Numbered from the stretch's first letter, positions 53,503 to 62,903 are shown. The stretch is DNA of 64,000 nucleotides from Chryseobacterium taklimakanense (GCF_900187185.1 NZ_LT906465.1:1426001-1490000), one strand, 5' to 3'. Numbers and translations: made by a program. The notes: generated by a model from the sequence alone, not told the origin.

Positions 53503-53994
53503 TTAATCCACATAAATCCCAGCCCAACTTCTCCTCAAAGGCAAAAGGAAATCCGAAAGAAAAGCTACATAAGTTGATTTTGAAAAGTCGAAAACCTCGA
53601 TATCATGTGAGATTTCGCCGTTTTTGAGCGCATTTCTGAAATCCTGGAGCTTCATGGTTTTCACCTCTCCATTTTCCACAAAACTGGCTTTCATCCGGTC
53701 GAATAAACCTAACTGAAACTCGGAGTCCAGTTCACGCATCAACCCGTTAAGGGAATCGATTGAGCAGCCGGATGCCATTTCTTTCTCCTCATCTACAGCG
53801 ATGATAATGAACTGGTTTTTTTCTATTTTAAAAGAAGCTGAAAGCGGTTTGCCGTGTGCAGCCCAACCACCAAGAAAATCATACAGTTTTTCAGCGATGA
53901 CCTTGCTTTCTTTGGATGTGAAAGGTCTGGATGCTGGATAAATTAAAACTCTGTAATCGTTGGTTTCTACTATTTCGGATTCTTCTATTTTCAT
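53503..53994 (-). CDS. conserved flavobacterial protein of unknown function
   Basis: A 163-residue cytoplasmic protein with VLIYPASRPFTSKESKVIAE (about 16-35), WAAHGKPLSASF and ASGCSIDSLNG. This family is often labelled ABC transporter ATPase in databases, but there is no Walker A or B motif and no membrane partner, so that label is not supported. No function can be read from sequence. An AATCTCAAAT-like repeat lies directly upstream (53996-54037). Confidence 0.78.
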   Translation of the reverse strand: MKIEESEIVETNDYRVLIYPASRPFTSKESKVIAEKLYDFLGGWAAHGKPLSASFKIEKNQFIIIAVDEEKEMASGCSIDSLNGLMRELDSEFQLGLFDRMKASFVENGEVKTMKLQDFRNALKNGEISHDIEVFDFSKSTYVAFLSDFLLPLRRSWAGIYVD

Positions 53995-53995
53995 A

Positions 53996-54037
53996 TTTGT
54001 AGATTTCAGATGTCAGAATTCGATTTCAAACATCTGA
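53996..54037 (-). repeat. repeat run upstream of the conserved unknown gene
   Basis: TTTCAGATGTCAG-type units (minus strand reading CTGACATCTGAAATCTAC) precede the start codon at 53994. The run resembles the AATCTCAAAT runs at 9445 and 11383 in composition and in position. Confidence 0.45.
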
Positions 54038-54051
54038 GGATTGGATGTTAA

Positions 54052-54831
54052 TTATAAATCTTCAGTTTCGGCCAGAAGCTCGGCAATATCTTTCACCTGT
54101 ACTTCACCCTCTTTGTTGAAGTGCTTCACACCGTCGCTGATCATCGTCATACAGAACGGGCAGCCGGTTGCGATAACGTTGGGCTTTTCAGCTAAGGCCT
54201 CTTCGGTTCTTTCGACGTTTATGTCCCTGTTCCCTTTTTCAGGTTCTTTAAACATTTGGGCACCGCCGGCACCGCAGCAAAGTCCGTTTTGCTTGCAGCG
54301 TTTCATTTCTACCAGTTCGGCATCCAGTTTTTGCAGAAGCTGTCTCGGAGCTTCATATTCATCATTGGCTCTGCCGAGGTAACACGGATCGTGGAAGGTG
54401 ATTTTCTTTCCGTCGAATTTTCCGCCTTCAATTTTCAGTCTTCCTTCCTGCATCAGCTCTTTCAGGAATTGCGTGTGGTGCATCACCTCATAATTTCCGC
54501 CCAAATTGGGATATTCATTTTTCAGCGTATTGAAGCAGTGCGGACACGCCGTCACTATTTTCTTTATCTCGTAAGCATTTAGGACTTCGATGTTTGTGTG
54601 GGCCATCATTTGGAAGACAAATTCGTTTCCGGCTCGTTTTGCCGGGTCGCCGGTGCAGCTTTCTTCCTGTCCCAGAACCGCGAATTCAACACCTATTTTA
54701 TTTAAGATTTTGCAAAAGGCGCGGGTAATTTTCTTGGCACGGTCATCAAAACTTCCTGCACAGCCCACCCAGAAAAGTACTTCCGGCGATTTTCCTTCGG
54801 CAGCATATTCTGCCATCGTTTTAATTTGCAT
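54052..54831 (-). CDS. CCG-domain Fe-S protein (HdrB/LutA-like)
   Basis: A 259-residue protein with the cysteine-rich CCG arrangement: VGCAGSFDDRAKKITRAF (about 22-39), ESCTGDPAKRAG, TACPHCFNTLKNEYP, FHDPCYLGRAN, GLCCGAGGAQMF and ATGCPFCMTM. Such domains bind a noncubane 4Fe-4S cluster in heterodisulfide-reductase-like and lactate/glycolate oxidase complexes. The partner ferredoxin-type protein is the gene at 55452, with a secreted protein gene between them. Confidence 0.9.
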   Translation of the reverse strand: MQIKTMAEYAAEGKSPEVLFWVGCAGSFDDRAKKITRAFCKILNKIGVEFAVLGQEESCTGDPAKRAGNEFVFQMMAHTNIEVLNAYEIKKIVTACPHCFNTLKNEYPNLGGNYEVMHHTQFLKELMQEGRLKIEGGKFDGKKITFHDPCYLGRANDEYEAPRQLLQKLDAELVEMKRCKQNGLCCGAGGAQMFKEPEKGNRDINVERTEEALAEKPNVIATGCPFCMTMISDGVKHFNKEGEVQVKDIAELLAETEDL

Positions 54832-55441
54832 TTTCCTTCTGTTTTAGTAGTAAATCTGAGTAATAACTTTTCGCACTCTTGATGATTTCCACGGGAACTA
54901 TCGTTGTATAGAAAGGGTTATTCTCATCATGGTTGATATATTTCCACTGGTTATTTGTGGATTGGTCTTTTAGGGCTACCGTAAGTGCCAGTTTGCTGAT
55001 ATTGAGCGTGGAATCGTTTACGAATTTTGCCTTCATCCCCTGCACTTCCATCATATTCACCATCATTTTTTTGGTGTCAGCATCAAATTTCTGGTTTTTA
55101 AAAGTCATCTCCATATTCATCGGGAATGAAACGAACGCATATTGCGAAGTACCGTCTTTATAAACATCCGAAACTTTGTAAGCACTGTCAGCGATTGGAT
55201 TTAGTTTCATACTAAACTGGTCATTGCCTTCAAAAATCATTTTGAAACCATCAATCATCATTTGTTTTTCAAACTTTTCCGTAAGTGCCGGATGAGACAT
55301 TTCCAGAATCTTATCATAGTTTTTCTGTTCCAAAAATGTCATGAAAGACTGTGTTTCTTTCAGAATCTGCTTTTGCTCAGGCGATTGTGCGAAAACAACA
55401 GCCGAAAAAAATAAACTGAAAAATAAAAGGAATTTTTTCAT
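54821..55441 (-). CDS. secreted protein of unknown function
   Basis: A 206-residue protein with a signal peptide (1-19, ending VFAQS). The mature part is mostly helical at the start (FMTFLEQKNYDKILEMSHPA) and beta-rich later, which suggests a DUF-type periplasmic fold. Its last 11 bases overlap the start of the CCG gene, so it is translated in the same operon, between two Fe-S proteins. I do not recognise a family. Confidence 0.75.
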   Translation of the reverse strand: MKKFLLFFSLFFSAVVFAQSPEQKQILKETQSFMTFLEQKNYDKILEMSHPALTEKFEKQMMIDGFKMIFEGNDQFSMKLNPIADSAYKVSDVYKDGTSQYAFVSFPMNMEMTFKNQKFDADTKKMMVNMMEVQGMKAKFVNDSTLNISKLALTVALKDQSTNNQWKYINHDENNPFYTTIVPVEIIKSAKSYYSDLLLKQKENAN

Positions 55442-55451
55442 CTTTTATGTA

Positions 55452-56786
55452 TTAATCGTTTGCCCAATTCAGGCGGTCGTTCTGATTATACTGCCACGGT
55501 GCGGCATTGTTTTCAATATTGTTGAGCATCAGCTGCCATTCGTGTGGCATAGATGATTCCTCCATAATCATATATCTTCTCAAATCAACAATGATGGAAA
55601 GCGGATCAATTAAAACCGGACAAGCTTCCGTACAGGCATTACAAGTGGTACACGCGCGCAATTCTTCACGACTGATATGATCATCGAGAAGTTTTTTGCC
55701 GTCATCGACGAATTTCCCGTTTTTGTTGATGTTTCTGCCCACTTCTTCAATCCTGTCTCTGGTGTCCATCATAATTTTACGCGGAGAAAGCTTTTTGCCT
55801 GTAATATTTGCCGGACAAACCGAAGTACACCGTCCACATTCAGTACAGGTGTAAGCATTGAGAAGCTGAACCTGGTTCAGATCAAAAATATCATTTGCGC
55901 CAAATTTTTCCGGAACTGCATTGGGATCTGCATCTGCCGGGGCAGCGTAAGGATCAGCGTTAGGATCCATCATCAGCTTAATTTCCTTCGTTACAGACTC
56001 CAGATTATTAAGTTCTCCTTTAGGCTGAAGCTTCGCGTACCAGGTGTTTGGGAAAGCGAATATGATGTGCAAATGTTTTGAATAATAAAGGTAATTCATG
56101 AAGAACAGAATTCCCGCGATGTGGAACCACCACGCAGCTCTTTCTGTAAACTGTAAAAATGGCGTTCCGAAGTTGAACCAATCCATGACCGGTGCAAACG
56201 CCGCTTGACTGATTGGGAAATAACCGTGTGCCGGAAAGACACCTGCACGCTGCAACAGTAAATCAGCTGAATTCATTGTGAAGAAGGCGGCCATGAGGGC
56301 AAATTCGATCACTAAAATCCAGTTGGCATCATTTTTAGGCCAGCCGAAGAGTTCTTTCATGGTGAGCCTTTTAACACCGTAAAAATTTCGTCGGATAAAG
56401 AAAATAACAACCGCAATAACAACTAAAAGTGCCAAAATTTCAAGCGTCGCCGTAAATGCCTTATAAAGCGTTTCCCCCAGAACTGAAGCTAAAAACCGGT
56501 GCGTCCCGAAAATACCGTCAACAATGATTTCTAGAAGTTCAATATTGATGATCACGAAACCCACATACACAAAAACGTGCAGCATTCCGGCAATTGGCCT
56601 GGCACCCATTTTACTTTGCCCAAGAGCTACACTCGTCATCATAGCCCAGCGTTCGCTGCGACGGTCGGACCGGTTGATCTCTTTACCGAGTTTGATATTC
56701 CGGTAGATTTCCTTTAAACTTTTTACAAAAAGCCCTATACCTGCAACAAGCAGAACAACAAAAAGAATATTGTCGATATACTGCAT
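55452..56786 (-). CDS. membrane 4Fe-4S protein, HdrC/DsrM-like
   Basis: A 444-residue protein with five to six helices in the first 250 residues and two ferredoxin-type clusters: CTECGRCTSVCPANITGKKL (about 311-330) and CTTCNACTEACPVLI (about 385-399). It resembles the membrane electron-transfer partner of HdrB-like CCG proteins. Together with the CCG gene it probably moves electrons between a soluble donor and quinone; the donor is unknown. Confidence 0.88.
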   Translation of the reverse strand: MQYIDNILFVVLLVAGIGLFVKSLKEIYRNIKLGKEINRSDRRSERWAMMTSVALGQSKMGARPIAGMLHVFVYVGFVIINIELLEIIVDGIFGTHRFLASVLGETLYKAFTATLEILALLVVIAVVIFFIRRNFYGVKRLTMKELFGWPKNDANWILVIEFALMAAFFTMNSADLLLQRAGVFPAHGYFPISQAAFAPVMDWFNFGTPFLQFTERAAWWFHIAGILFFMNYLYYSKHLHIIFAFPNTWYAKLQPKGELNNLESVTKEIKLMMDPNADPYAAPADADPNAVPEKFGANDIFDLNQVQLLNAYTCTECGRCTSVCPANITGKKLSPRKIMMDTRDRIEEVGRNINKNGKFVDDGKKLLDDHISREELRACTTCNACTEACPVLIDPLSIIVDLRRYMIMEESSMPHEWQLMLNNIENNAAPWQYNQNDRLNWAND

Positions 56787-56800
56787 TATGATTATGATTT

Positions 56801-57748
56801 TTATTTACTGTTTTTACCGAAAACTGAGAAATTGACGTATCGTTTCGGGTTGGCCTTCATATCTTTCACCAGCTCATTGAGATTGGCTGATGTTTCATTT
56901 AGGTTTTGGTAAAGTTGTTCATCTTTTGCCAATTTACCAAGAGAACCTTCACCATTTTGTATTCCAGAAATAACATTATTAAGCTTATCAGAAGTGAGGC
57001 TCAACTTATCGATGGTATTGTTCAGCTTTTGAACATCTACCTGTTCTGCTACTCTTCCATATTTATCAATCGCAGTCCTGGCACTTATGGTCGCGAGATT
57101 GGCATTATCCAACATCTGCTGAATTCTTGGATCGTTGTTTGCAAGCAAACGGTTTGTCTGTTGAGAAGTACTCTCGAACGACGAGACAGTCCTGTTTAAG
57201 CTCGCCAGCAATGCCCGGATCTGCGCCTGATTTTGAGCATCGGTAATAGCATTGACATTAAGCATCAGTGAATCTGCTCTTTTCAAAACTTCCTGCAACT
57301 GATCCTTCACCGGGCCAACCTGAGATGAAATATTGTTCATCATCGACTCCCTGTAGCTTCCGGCAAGCGTGTCGCCGTCTTTAGCCATTTCTCCACCATA
57401 TGCCAAATTTACTCTAACCTGTTTTCCCGACATCAATCCCGGTTCGAAAATTTCAATCTGAGATTTTTTTGAGAATTCAAAAGCGTCATCCACAAGAACT
57501 TTGAGTACAAAATGGATTTTACCGCTTTTATCCGTAATCGGTATAATCTTATCAACATGACCAACCTTTAATCCATTGATCGAGACTGGACTGGAAGGCT
57601 CCAGACCTTCTACGTTATCGTACTTTGCGTAGAAAATATTATCGGTCGTAAAAAGGCTTTTCCCCTTCATAAACTGAAAAAGAATTACAAAACCTATGAT
57701 GGATATTACCGCAATGGCACCTGCTTTTATTTCTTTAGAAAACTTCAC
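56801..57748 (-). CDS. MlaD/MCE-family lipid transport protein
   Basis: A 315-residue protein with an N-terminal helix (about 8-25) and an MCE domain (about 35-115: YDNVEGLEPSSPVSINGLKV, FEPGLMSGKQVRV). A long helical region follows, with repeated NLNETSANLNEL-type segments. MCE proteins bind lipids and move them through the periplasm. I start at the GTG at 57748 (MKFSKEIKAG on translation), because the family starts there; an ATG 27 nt upstream would add nine residues. The ATPase and permease partners are not in this window. Confidence 0.87.
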   Translation of the reverse strand: MKFSKEIKAGAIAVISIIGFVILFQFMKGKSLFTTDNIFYAKYDNVEGLEPSSPVSINGLKVGHVDKIIPITDKSGKIHFVLKVLVDDAFEFSKKSQIEIFEPGLMSGKQVRVNLAYGGEMAKDGDTLAGSYRESMMNNISSQVGPVKDQLQEVLKRADSLMLNVNAITDAQNQAQIRALLASLNRTVSSFESTSQQTNRLLANNDPRIQQMLDNANLATISARTAIDKYGRVAEQVDVQKLNNTIDKLSLTSDKLNNVISGIQNGEGSLGKLAKDEQLYQNLNETSANLNELVKDMKANPKRYVNFSVFGKNSK

Positions 57749-57828
57749 TTTAAAAAATATGATTTTATTACACAAATATATAACAAATATACGTAAAGGC
57801 TATATAAATTAAACCGTTGTAGCAATGC

Positions 57829-57857
57829 AAAAAGCGGCAAAAATCCTGCCGCTTTTC
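57829..57857 (-). terminator. terminator of the peptidyl-prolyl isomerase gene
   Basis: On the minus strand AAAAGCGGCA, a seven-base loop and TGCCGCTTTT form a ten-pair stem, followed by TGC, 20 nt after the stop codon at 57877. Confidence 0.85.
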
Positions 57858-57876
57858 ATAAATTATTTACAATATT

Positions 57877-60024
57877 TTACTGTGCAGTTTTGTTCCACAC
57901 TTCAATTCTGTAATCTTTGATGTCTGCATTATCCTGCAGGCTCTTCATCAGTTGCTGGCCAAACATCTGTGCGTTTTGTGCGGCAATAGCTTCAGAAATC
58001 TGCTTCACATCACCCGGCTGCTTGTTTACAGTTTCAGATTTTTTAACCAAAACATAAACTCCGGTCATCCCTTCTACAGGATTTGACATTTTACCTTTCT
58101 GAACGCCAAACGCTGCTCCGGCAACTTTGGGTTCCATCGCCATACCCAATGCAGGGCTAAGAAGATTTACCTGTCCGGACTGTTTTTGTGTTCCGAAAAG
58201 GTTTGCAACCGCATCCAGCGAAGTGGCTTTCGCAGCCGTTATTTTTTCAGCAATTTTCTTAGCTGCCAACTGATTTTTTACAACCGGCTCCAACTGATCT
58301 CTCACAGATTCCGGATCTACAAGTCCTTCGTCCTGTTTGCCGTTCAGGTAAGCCACAATTCTGTCGCCGGTACCTTCCACAACAAAAAATTCAGAATCTC
58401 CTTTTTCTCTTTTCTTATCAAATGCCCATGCAATGATTGCTTCATCTTTATCCGTCCCAAGTCCCTGCAGCTGCCCGTCGAAACGCTTAACATTTTTTGG
58501 ATTTGAAAACTGATAATTTCCTTTCTTAGCAATATTTGCAAAATCGTTGAAGGATTTACCCTGCGTTTGCTGGATGAATCTTCTCGCATTTTTATCAATC
58601 ACGTTTTCAGTTGCTTCTGAAGGTTTTATCGCCTTAACAAGGTTGGCTACTTTATAGCCCATCGCTCCGGCTTTTTTATCCTGAATATTGATGATGTGAT
58701 AACCGAACTGCGTTTCCACAACACCTGTCGCACCTTTAGGGTTGCTGTTCAGGTAAGCTAAGAATTCAGGCACGAATGGTGTTTCAGGTGTAGTCCACCC
58801 CAAACTCCCGCCTTGTGCCGCTGAACCCGGATCATTAGAAAGATTAAGGAACTCCGTGAATTTTGCAGGATTTGCCTTTACCACTGCCCCGATCGAATCG
58901 GCTAATTTTTTGGCCTGATCTTTTGATCTGGTAACGCCCTGTCCCGCCGGACTGTCTTTGTAAGCAATAAGGATATGTCTGGAGAGTGTAGAATCTGAGG
59001 TTTTCTTATCCAAAAGTTTAGACACTACGTAAAAATTCTGCTCTTTATAAGGTCCGAAAACCTGGCCCAGAGGCGCTGCAGCCACTTTATCTGCAATGGT
59101 TTGCGGAAGCTGTTCTTTTTTGAAGTACATTGGATTGAATGGCAAATCAGAATTCAGAGTAACGAACATAGAGTCGTTGGTTGTATTCTGGAAGTTCTCT
59201 TTGCCACCGCTCGCATCAGTTCCCTGGGTGAACAGTTTATTAAGTTCAGCCTGTGCTTTGGCATCGTCCTGTGCACTTGGAGTTGCCGGGAAATAAACCA
59301 AACCAATGTTTCTGCTTGCCTGTCCCTTGAAAGTATGCGGACGTTGTTTGATGTACGCCGCAAGATCTTCAGTAGTTACTTTTACCGGATTTTTTGCTAA
59401 AAAAGCAGCATAATCCACTTTAACATAATCGATATCGGCAACCTGGTCTCTCTGCCTCATCATTTCTTCCGCCTCTTTCTTGCTAACTGTAATTCCGGAA
59501 GAAACATTGGCAAAAAGCTGTCTTGCCATCATCCTGTATTCGATGGATCGTTTGGTTTTCAGCCATTGGTTGTATTCCTGTACGTTTCCGCTGCCTTCTA
59601 GTCCTTCGTAAAATTTTCTTACTTCCTGAAGTTTGAAATTTCCTTTTTCGTCAAAATATTGTGGATTCTGGGCAAACATTGGGTCGTACTGCAGTTGGCT
59701 CCAAAAGAAATCATCCGTCATTTTCAGGCCCATTTTCTCAAACTGCTGCTTGATGAGTTTGCTCTGCACCATCATCTGCCACGCCTGTTCTTCAAGGCCT
59801 GCTGTAGGCTGTCCCTGCTGTTGCGCCTGTTGCTGAAGAATAAAAAGCTGATCATTATATTCATCCCTGGTAATTTCCTCACCATTAACCTTTCCTAAAA
59901 TATTTGGATTTTTACCGAAAACCTGATCAAATGTGTCCGGATTTACAAGAAACGCCAAAAGCGCCAACGCAATCACACCAACCATTAACCAGGATCTCTT
60001 TCTAATTTCCCCTAAAATCGCCAT
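57877..60024 (-). CDS. peptidyl-prolyl isomerase, PpiD/SurA type
   Basis: A 715-residue periplasmic chaperone anchored by one N-terminal helix (about 10-28). The N-terminal SurA-like domain spans about 30-180, and a parvulin (rotamase) domain about 345-450 (RHILIAYKDSPAGQG, GGSLGWTTPETPFVPEFLAY, FGYHIINIQDKK). A second, weaker domain follows (about 470-650). It would assist folding of outer-membrane proteins. Confidence 0.92.
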   Translation of the reverse strand: MAILGEIRKRSWLMVGVIALALLAFLVNPDTFDQVFGKNPNILGKVNGEEITRDEYNDQLFILQQQAQQQGQPTAGLEEQAWQMMVQSKLIKQQFEKMGLKMTDDFFWSQLQYDPMFAQNPQYFDEKGNFKLQEVRKFYEGLEGSGNVQEYNQWLKTKRSIEYRMMARQLFANVSSGITVSKKEAEEMMRQRDQVADIDYVKVDYAAFLAKNPVKVTTEDLAAYIKQRPHTFKGQASRNIGLVYFPATPSAQDDAKAQAELNKLFTQGTDASGGKENFQNTTNDSMFVTLNSDLPFNPMYFKKEQLPQTIADKVAAAPLGQVFGPYKEQNFYVVSKLLDKKTSDSTLSRHILIAYKDSPAGQGVTRSKDQAKKLADSIGAVVKANPAKFTEFLNLSNDPGSAAQGGSLGWTTPETPFVPEFLAYLNSNPKGATGVVETQFGYHIINIQDKKAGAMGYKVANLVKAIKPSEATENVIDKNARRFIQQTQGKSFNDFANIAKKGNYQFSNPKNVKRFDGQLQGLGTDKDEAIIAWAFDKKREKGDSEFFVVEGTGDRIVAYLNGKQDEGLVDPESVRDQLEPVVKNQLAAKKIAEKITAAKATSLDAVANLFGTQKQSGQVNLLSPALGMAMEPKVAGAAFGVQKGKMSNPVEGMTGVYVLVKKSETVNKQPGDVKQISEAIAAQNAQMFGQQLMKSLQDNADIKDYRIEVWNKTAQ

Positions 60025-60264
60025 TATCTGTTATCTTTTTTATCAGTCTGCGAAAATACACATTTTTAACATATTAAGAAAAGATTTCAATATTTTTTTA
60101 ATCCACCGCATGGGGCTAAGACAGTCGGTTTAAGGTAATTTTGTCAGATAAATAAACGCATTTCCCCTTGGCACAGGAATTGAGAAAAGTTTTAATTAAA
60201 ACAAATGTTTACGGGGAATATCACACTTTTTCTGTGTTGTATCTCTTGTTTTCTTAACTTAAAA

Positions 60265-60281
60265 AATGACATTCTGTCATT
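60265..60281 (+). promoter_or_regulatory. inverted repeat directly upstream of lon
   Basis: AATGACA-TTC-TGTCATT is a perfect inverted repeat with 7-base arms, ending 8 nt before the lon ATG. It could be an operator or an RNA hairpin covering the ribosome-binding region; with arms this short, chance is also possible. Confidence 0.35.
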
Positions 60282-60289
60282 AATATATT

Positions 60290-62695
60290 ATGATTGAATT
60301 TGAAGATATTGATTTAGGAGAAATGCTGGATGCAGAATTCAGTATTGTAGCTGAGGAATTAAACTTATCTGACACAGAGGATAAACAGCAGAGCGATACA
60401 CAAAAGGTGTTTCCAATTTTGCCTGTAAGAAATATGGTGATGTTCCCTAATGTGGTGATACCGATTACTGCGGGCCGCGAACAAAGTAAAAAACTGCTCG
60501 AAGAAGCGCAGAAAAACAATAATATCATAGGCATCATCAGCCAGAAAAATTCAAATGTTGAAAATCCGGAGGAAAATGATCTTTTTAAAGTGGGTACACT
60601 CGCGCGAATTGTAAAAATCATTGTTTTACCGGAAGGAAATATCACAGCCATAACCAAAGGAATTCAAAGGTTTAAAACCAAAAAATTCGTCAGCTCTTCA
60701 CCTTATTTTACTGCTGAAATCGATACATTGAAGGATTCCGGAACCAAAAACAGGGACGAATACGAAGCGCTTTTGGAAAACATCAAGGATTTAGCATTGA
60801 AAATCATCAAGCTGGATCCCAACATCCCGAATGCGGCCAACTTTGCCATAAACAATATGGGCAATAATGAGGATCTGCTGAATTTCATCTGTACCAACGC
60901 CAACTTTTCTTCACTTCAAAAACAAAATTTACTCGAAGAAAAAAGCTTGATGAAACGCGCCCAGAAATGCTACGAACTGATGCACGACGATTTCAGGAAA
61001 CTTCAGCTGCGCGACCAGATTCATCAGAAAACTTCCAAGGATTTAGATAAACAGCAACGCGAGTATTTCCTGAATCAGCAGATGAAAACCATTCAGGAAG
61101 AATTGGGCGGCGGTGCCGAAAGTGATGCCGACGAACTGCGTGAAAAAGCCAAAAAACTACATTGGACGACGGAAGTTCAGGACCATTTTGAAAAAGAACT
61201 TGCCCGCTTGCAAAGGCAGCATCCGAATTCCCCGGATTACAATGTTCAGCGCAATTACCTGGATTTCTTCACAGATTTGCCGTGGGGAAATTATTCAAAA
61301 GACACTTTTGATATCGTAAAAGCTGAAAAAGTGCTGGACAAAGCACATTTTGGTCTTGAGGACATCAAAAAAAGAATTTTGGAACATATGGCCGTGCTGA
61401 AACTCAAAAACAACATGAAATCTCCCATTTTGTGTTTGGTAGGCCCTCCAGGAGTTGGAAAAACGTCGCTGGGGAAATCTGTTGCAGATGCATTGAGCAG
61501 GAAATATGTTCGGGTTTCTCTCGGTGGTTTGCACGATGAAAGCGAGGTTCGCGGCCATAGAAAAACATATATCGGTGCGATGGCCGGAAGAATTTTGCAG
61601 TCCGTCAAAAAATCCGGAACCTCGAATCCGGTAATTGTTTTGGACGAAATTGACAAAATCGGACAGGGAATTCACGGCGACCCGAGTTCGGCACTTTTAG
61701 AGGTTCTTGATCCTGAGCAAAATAACGCTTTTTACGACAATTATCTGGAAATGGGTTACGACCTTTCAAAAGTGATGTTCATCGCGACAGCGAACACACT
61801 TTCAACGATTCAGGGACCGCTTTTGGACCGGATGGAAATCATTGAAATTGCCGGTTACACTTTGGAGGAAAAAATCGAAATTGCCAAACGCCACCTCATC
61901 AAAAAACAGCAGGAAGAGAACGGCCTGAACAGGACTTCCTTCAAACTTGGAAATCCCGAACTGAAACATATCATCGATGCACATACTTCTGAAAGCGGCG
62001 TAAGGACTTTAGACAAAAGAATTGCCGCTATTTCACGCTGGGTTGCGCTGCAAACCGCAATGGAAAAAGATTATGACCCAAAAATTTCCGTCAAAAAAAT
62101 TGATGAAATCCTGGGTGTTCCAAGGCCTCGAAGTCTTTCTGAAATCACTGGGGTTCCGGGCGTTGTAACCGGTTTGGCGTGGACTTCTGTTGGCGGTGAT
62201 ATCCTTTTTATTGAAAGTATCTTAAGCAGCGGAAAAGGAAACCTTACGATGACCGGTAATCTCGGAAACGTGATGAAGGAATCTGCAACAATTGCTTTGG
62301 AATACATCAAGGCGAAACACGAAGATTTGGGAATTTCCAAAGAAGATATTGAGACACACAACATCCACGTTCACGTTCCGGAAGGCGCGACCCCGAAAGA
62401 CGGTCCATCTGCCGGAATCGCGATGCTGACTTCGATGGTTTCAAGTTTTAAAAACAAAAAAGTAAAACCGCATTTGGCGATGACGGGCGAAATCACACTG
62501 CGTGGCAAAGTGCTTCCTGTAGGCGGAATCAAGGAAAAACTTTTGGCCGCCACCAGAGCCGGGATTAAAGAAGTAATCTTGTGCGACGCGAACAGAATGG
62601 ATGTCGAAAAAATAAAAAAAGATTATCTGAAGAATCTGAAAATCAGCTATGTAAAAAGGATGAGCGACGTGATTGATTTAGCGATTGAGAATTAA
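60290..62695 (+). CDS. lon: ATP-dependent protease Lon
   Basis: An 801-residue cytoplasmic protease that removes damaged proteins. N-terminal substrate-binding domain about 40-250, Walker A GPPGVGKTSLGKSV (about 385-398), Walker B VIVLDEIDKIG, and the catalytic dyad Ser707 in KDGPSAGIAM and Lys748 in VGGIKEKLL. Length is normal. An inverted repeat lies just before the start; a terminator follows the gene. Confidence 0.97.
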   Translation: MIEFEDIDLGEMLDAEFSIVAEELNLSDTEDKQQSDTQKVFPILPVRNMVMFPNVVIPITAGREQSKKLLEEAQKNNNIIGIISQKNSNVENPEENDLFKVGTLARIVKIIVLPEGNITAITKGIQRFKTKKFVSSSPYFTAEIDTLKDSGTKNRDEYEALLENIKDLALKIIKLDPNIPNAANFAINNMGNNEDLLNFICTNANFSSLQKQNLLEEKSLMKRAQKCYELMHDDFRKLQLRDQIHQKTSKDLDKQQREYFLNQQMKTIQEELGGGAESDADELREKAKKLHWTTEVQDHFEKELARLQRQHPNSPDYNVQRNYLDFFTDLPWGNYSKDTFDIVKAEKVLDKAHFGLEDIKKRILEHMAVLKLKNNMKSPILCLVGPPGVGKTSLGKSVADALSRKYVRVSLGGLHDESEVRGHRKTYIGAMAGRILQSVKKSGTSNPVIVLDEIDKIGQGIHGDPSSALLEVLDPEQNNAFYDNYLEMGYDLSKVMFIATANTLSTIQGPLLDRMEIIEIAGYTLEEKIEIAKRHLIKKQQEENGLNRTSFKLGNPELKHIIDAHTSESGVRTLDKRIAAISRWVALQTAMEKDYDPKISVKKIDEILGVPRPRSLSEITGVPGVVTGLAWTSVGGDILFIESILSSGKGNLTMTGNLGNVMKESATIALEYIKAKHEDLGISKEDIETHNIHVHVPEGATPKDGPSAGIAMLTSMVSSFKNKKVKPHLAMTGEITLRGKVLPVGGIKEKLLAATRAGIKEVILCDANRMDVEKIKKDYLKNLKISYVKRMSDVIDLAIEN

Positions 62696-62722
62696 TTTTT
62701 ATAATTATACAAAAGAATACCA

Positions 62723-62758
62723 CATTGCCAAAGTTTCAAATTTTGGCAATGTTTTTTT
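62723..62758 (+). terminator. terminator of lon
   Basis: CATTGCCAAA and TTTGGCAATG form a ten-pair stem followed by seven T, 28 nt after the stop codon. Confidence 0.9.
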
Positions 62759-62761
62759 ATC

Positions 62762-62903
62762 ATGCAATCTTTAAGGTATTTGATAAAACTTTTTTGAATC
62801 GCCGTTTCATAAAAAAGAAAAAACCCAGGAAATTAAAATATCCGAAGATTTCGCTGCTCCCGAAGTGGAAATCATTGTTTTAGCCAAAAATTCAAAAACA
62901 TAA
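62762..62903 (+). pseudogene. possible small gene with a frameshift in a T6 run
   Basis: An ATG three bases after the lon terminator opens 11 codons (MQSLRYLIKLF) and then a TGA. The TGA is created by a run of six T at 62790-62795; with five T the frame would continue for 35 more codons (ESPFHKKEKTQEIKISEDFA, then APEVEIIVLAKNSKT) to a TAA at 62901-62903. The total of 142 nt is one base more than 47 codons. The second part has the composition of a genuine protein end. It may be a broken gene, a sequencing error, or a chance frame; no promoter is evident. The other 200 bases up to the next gene hold nothing I can support. Confidence 0.35.

Noticed and set aside
53503-53994. ABC transporter ATPase annotation for this gene
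   Set aside because: No Walker A, Walker B or LSGGQ-type motif in its 163 residues, and no permease beside it.
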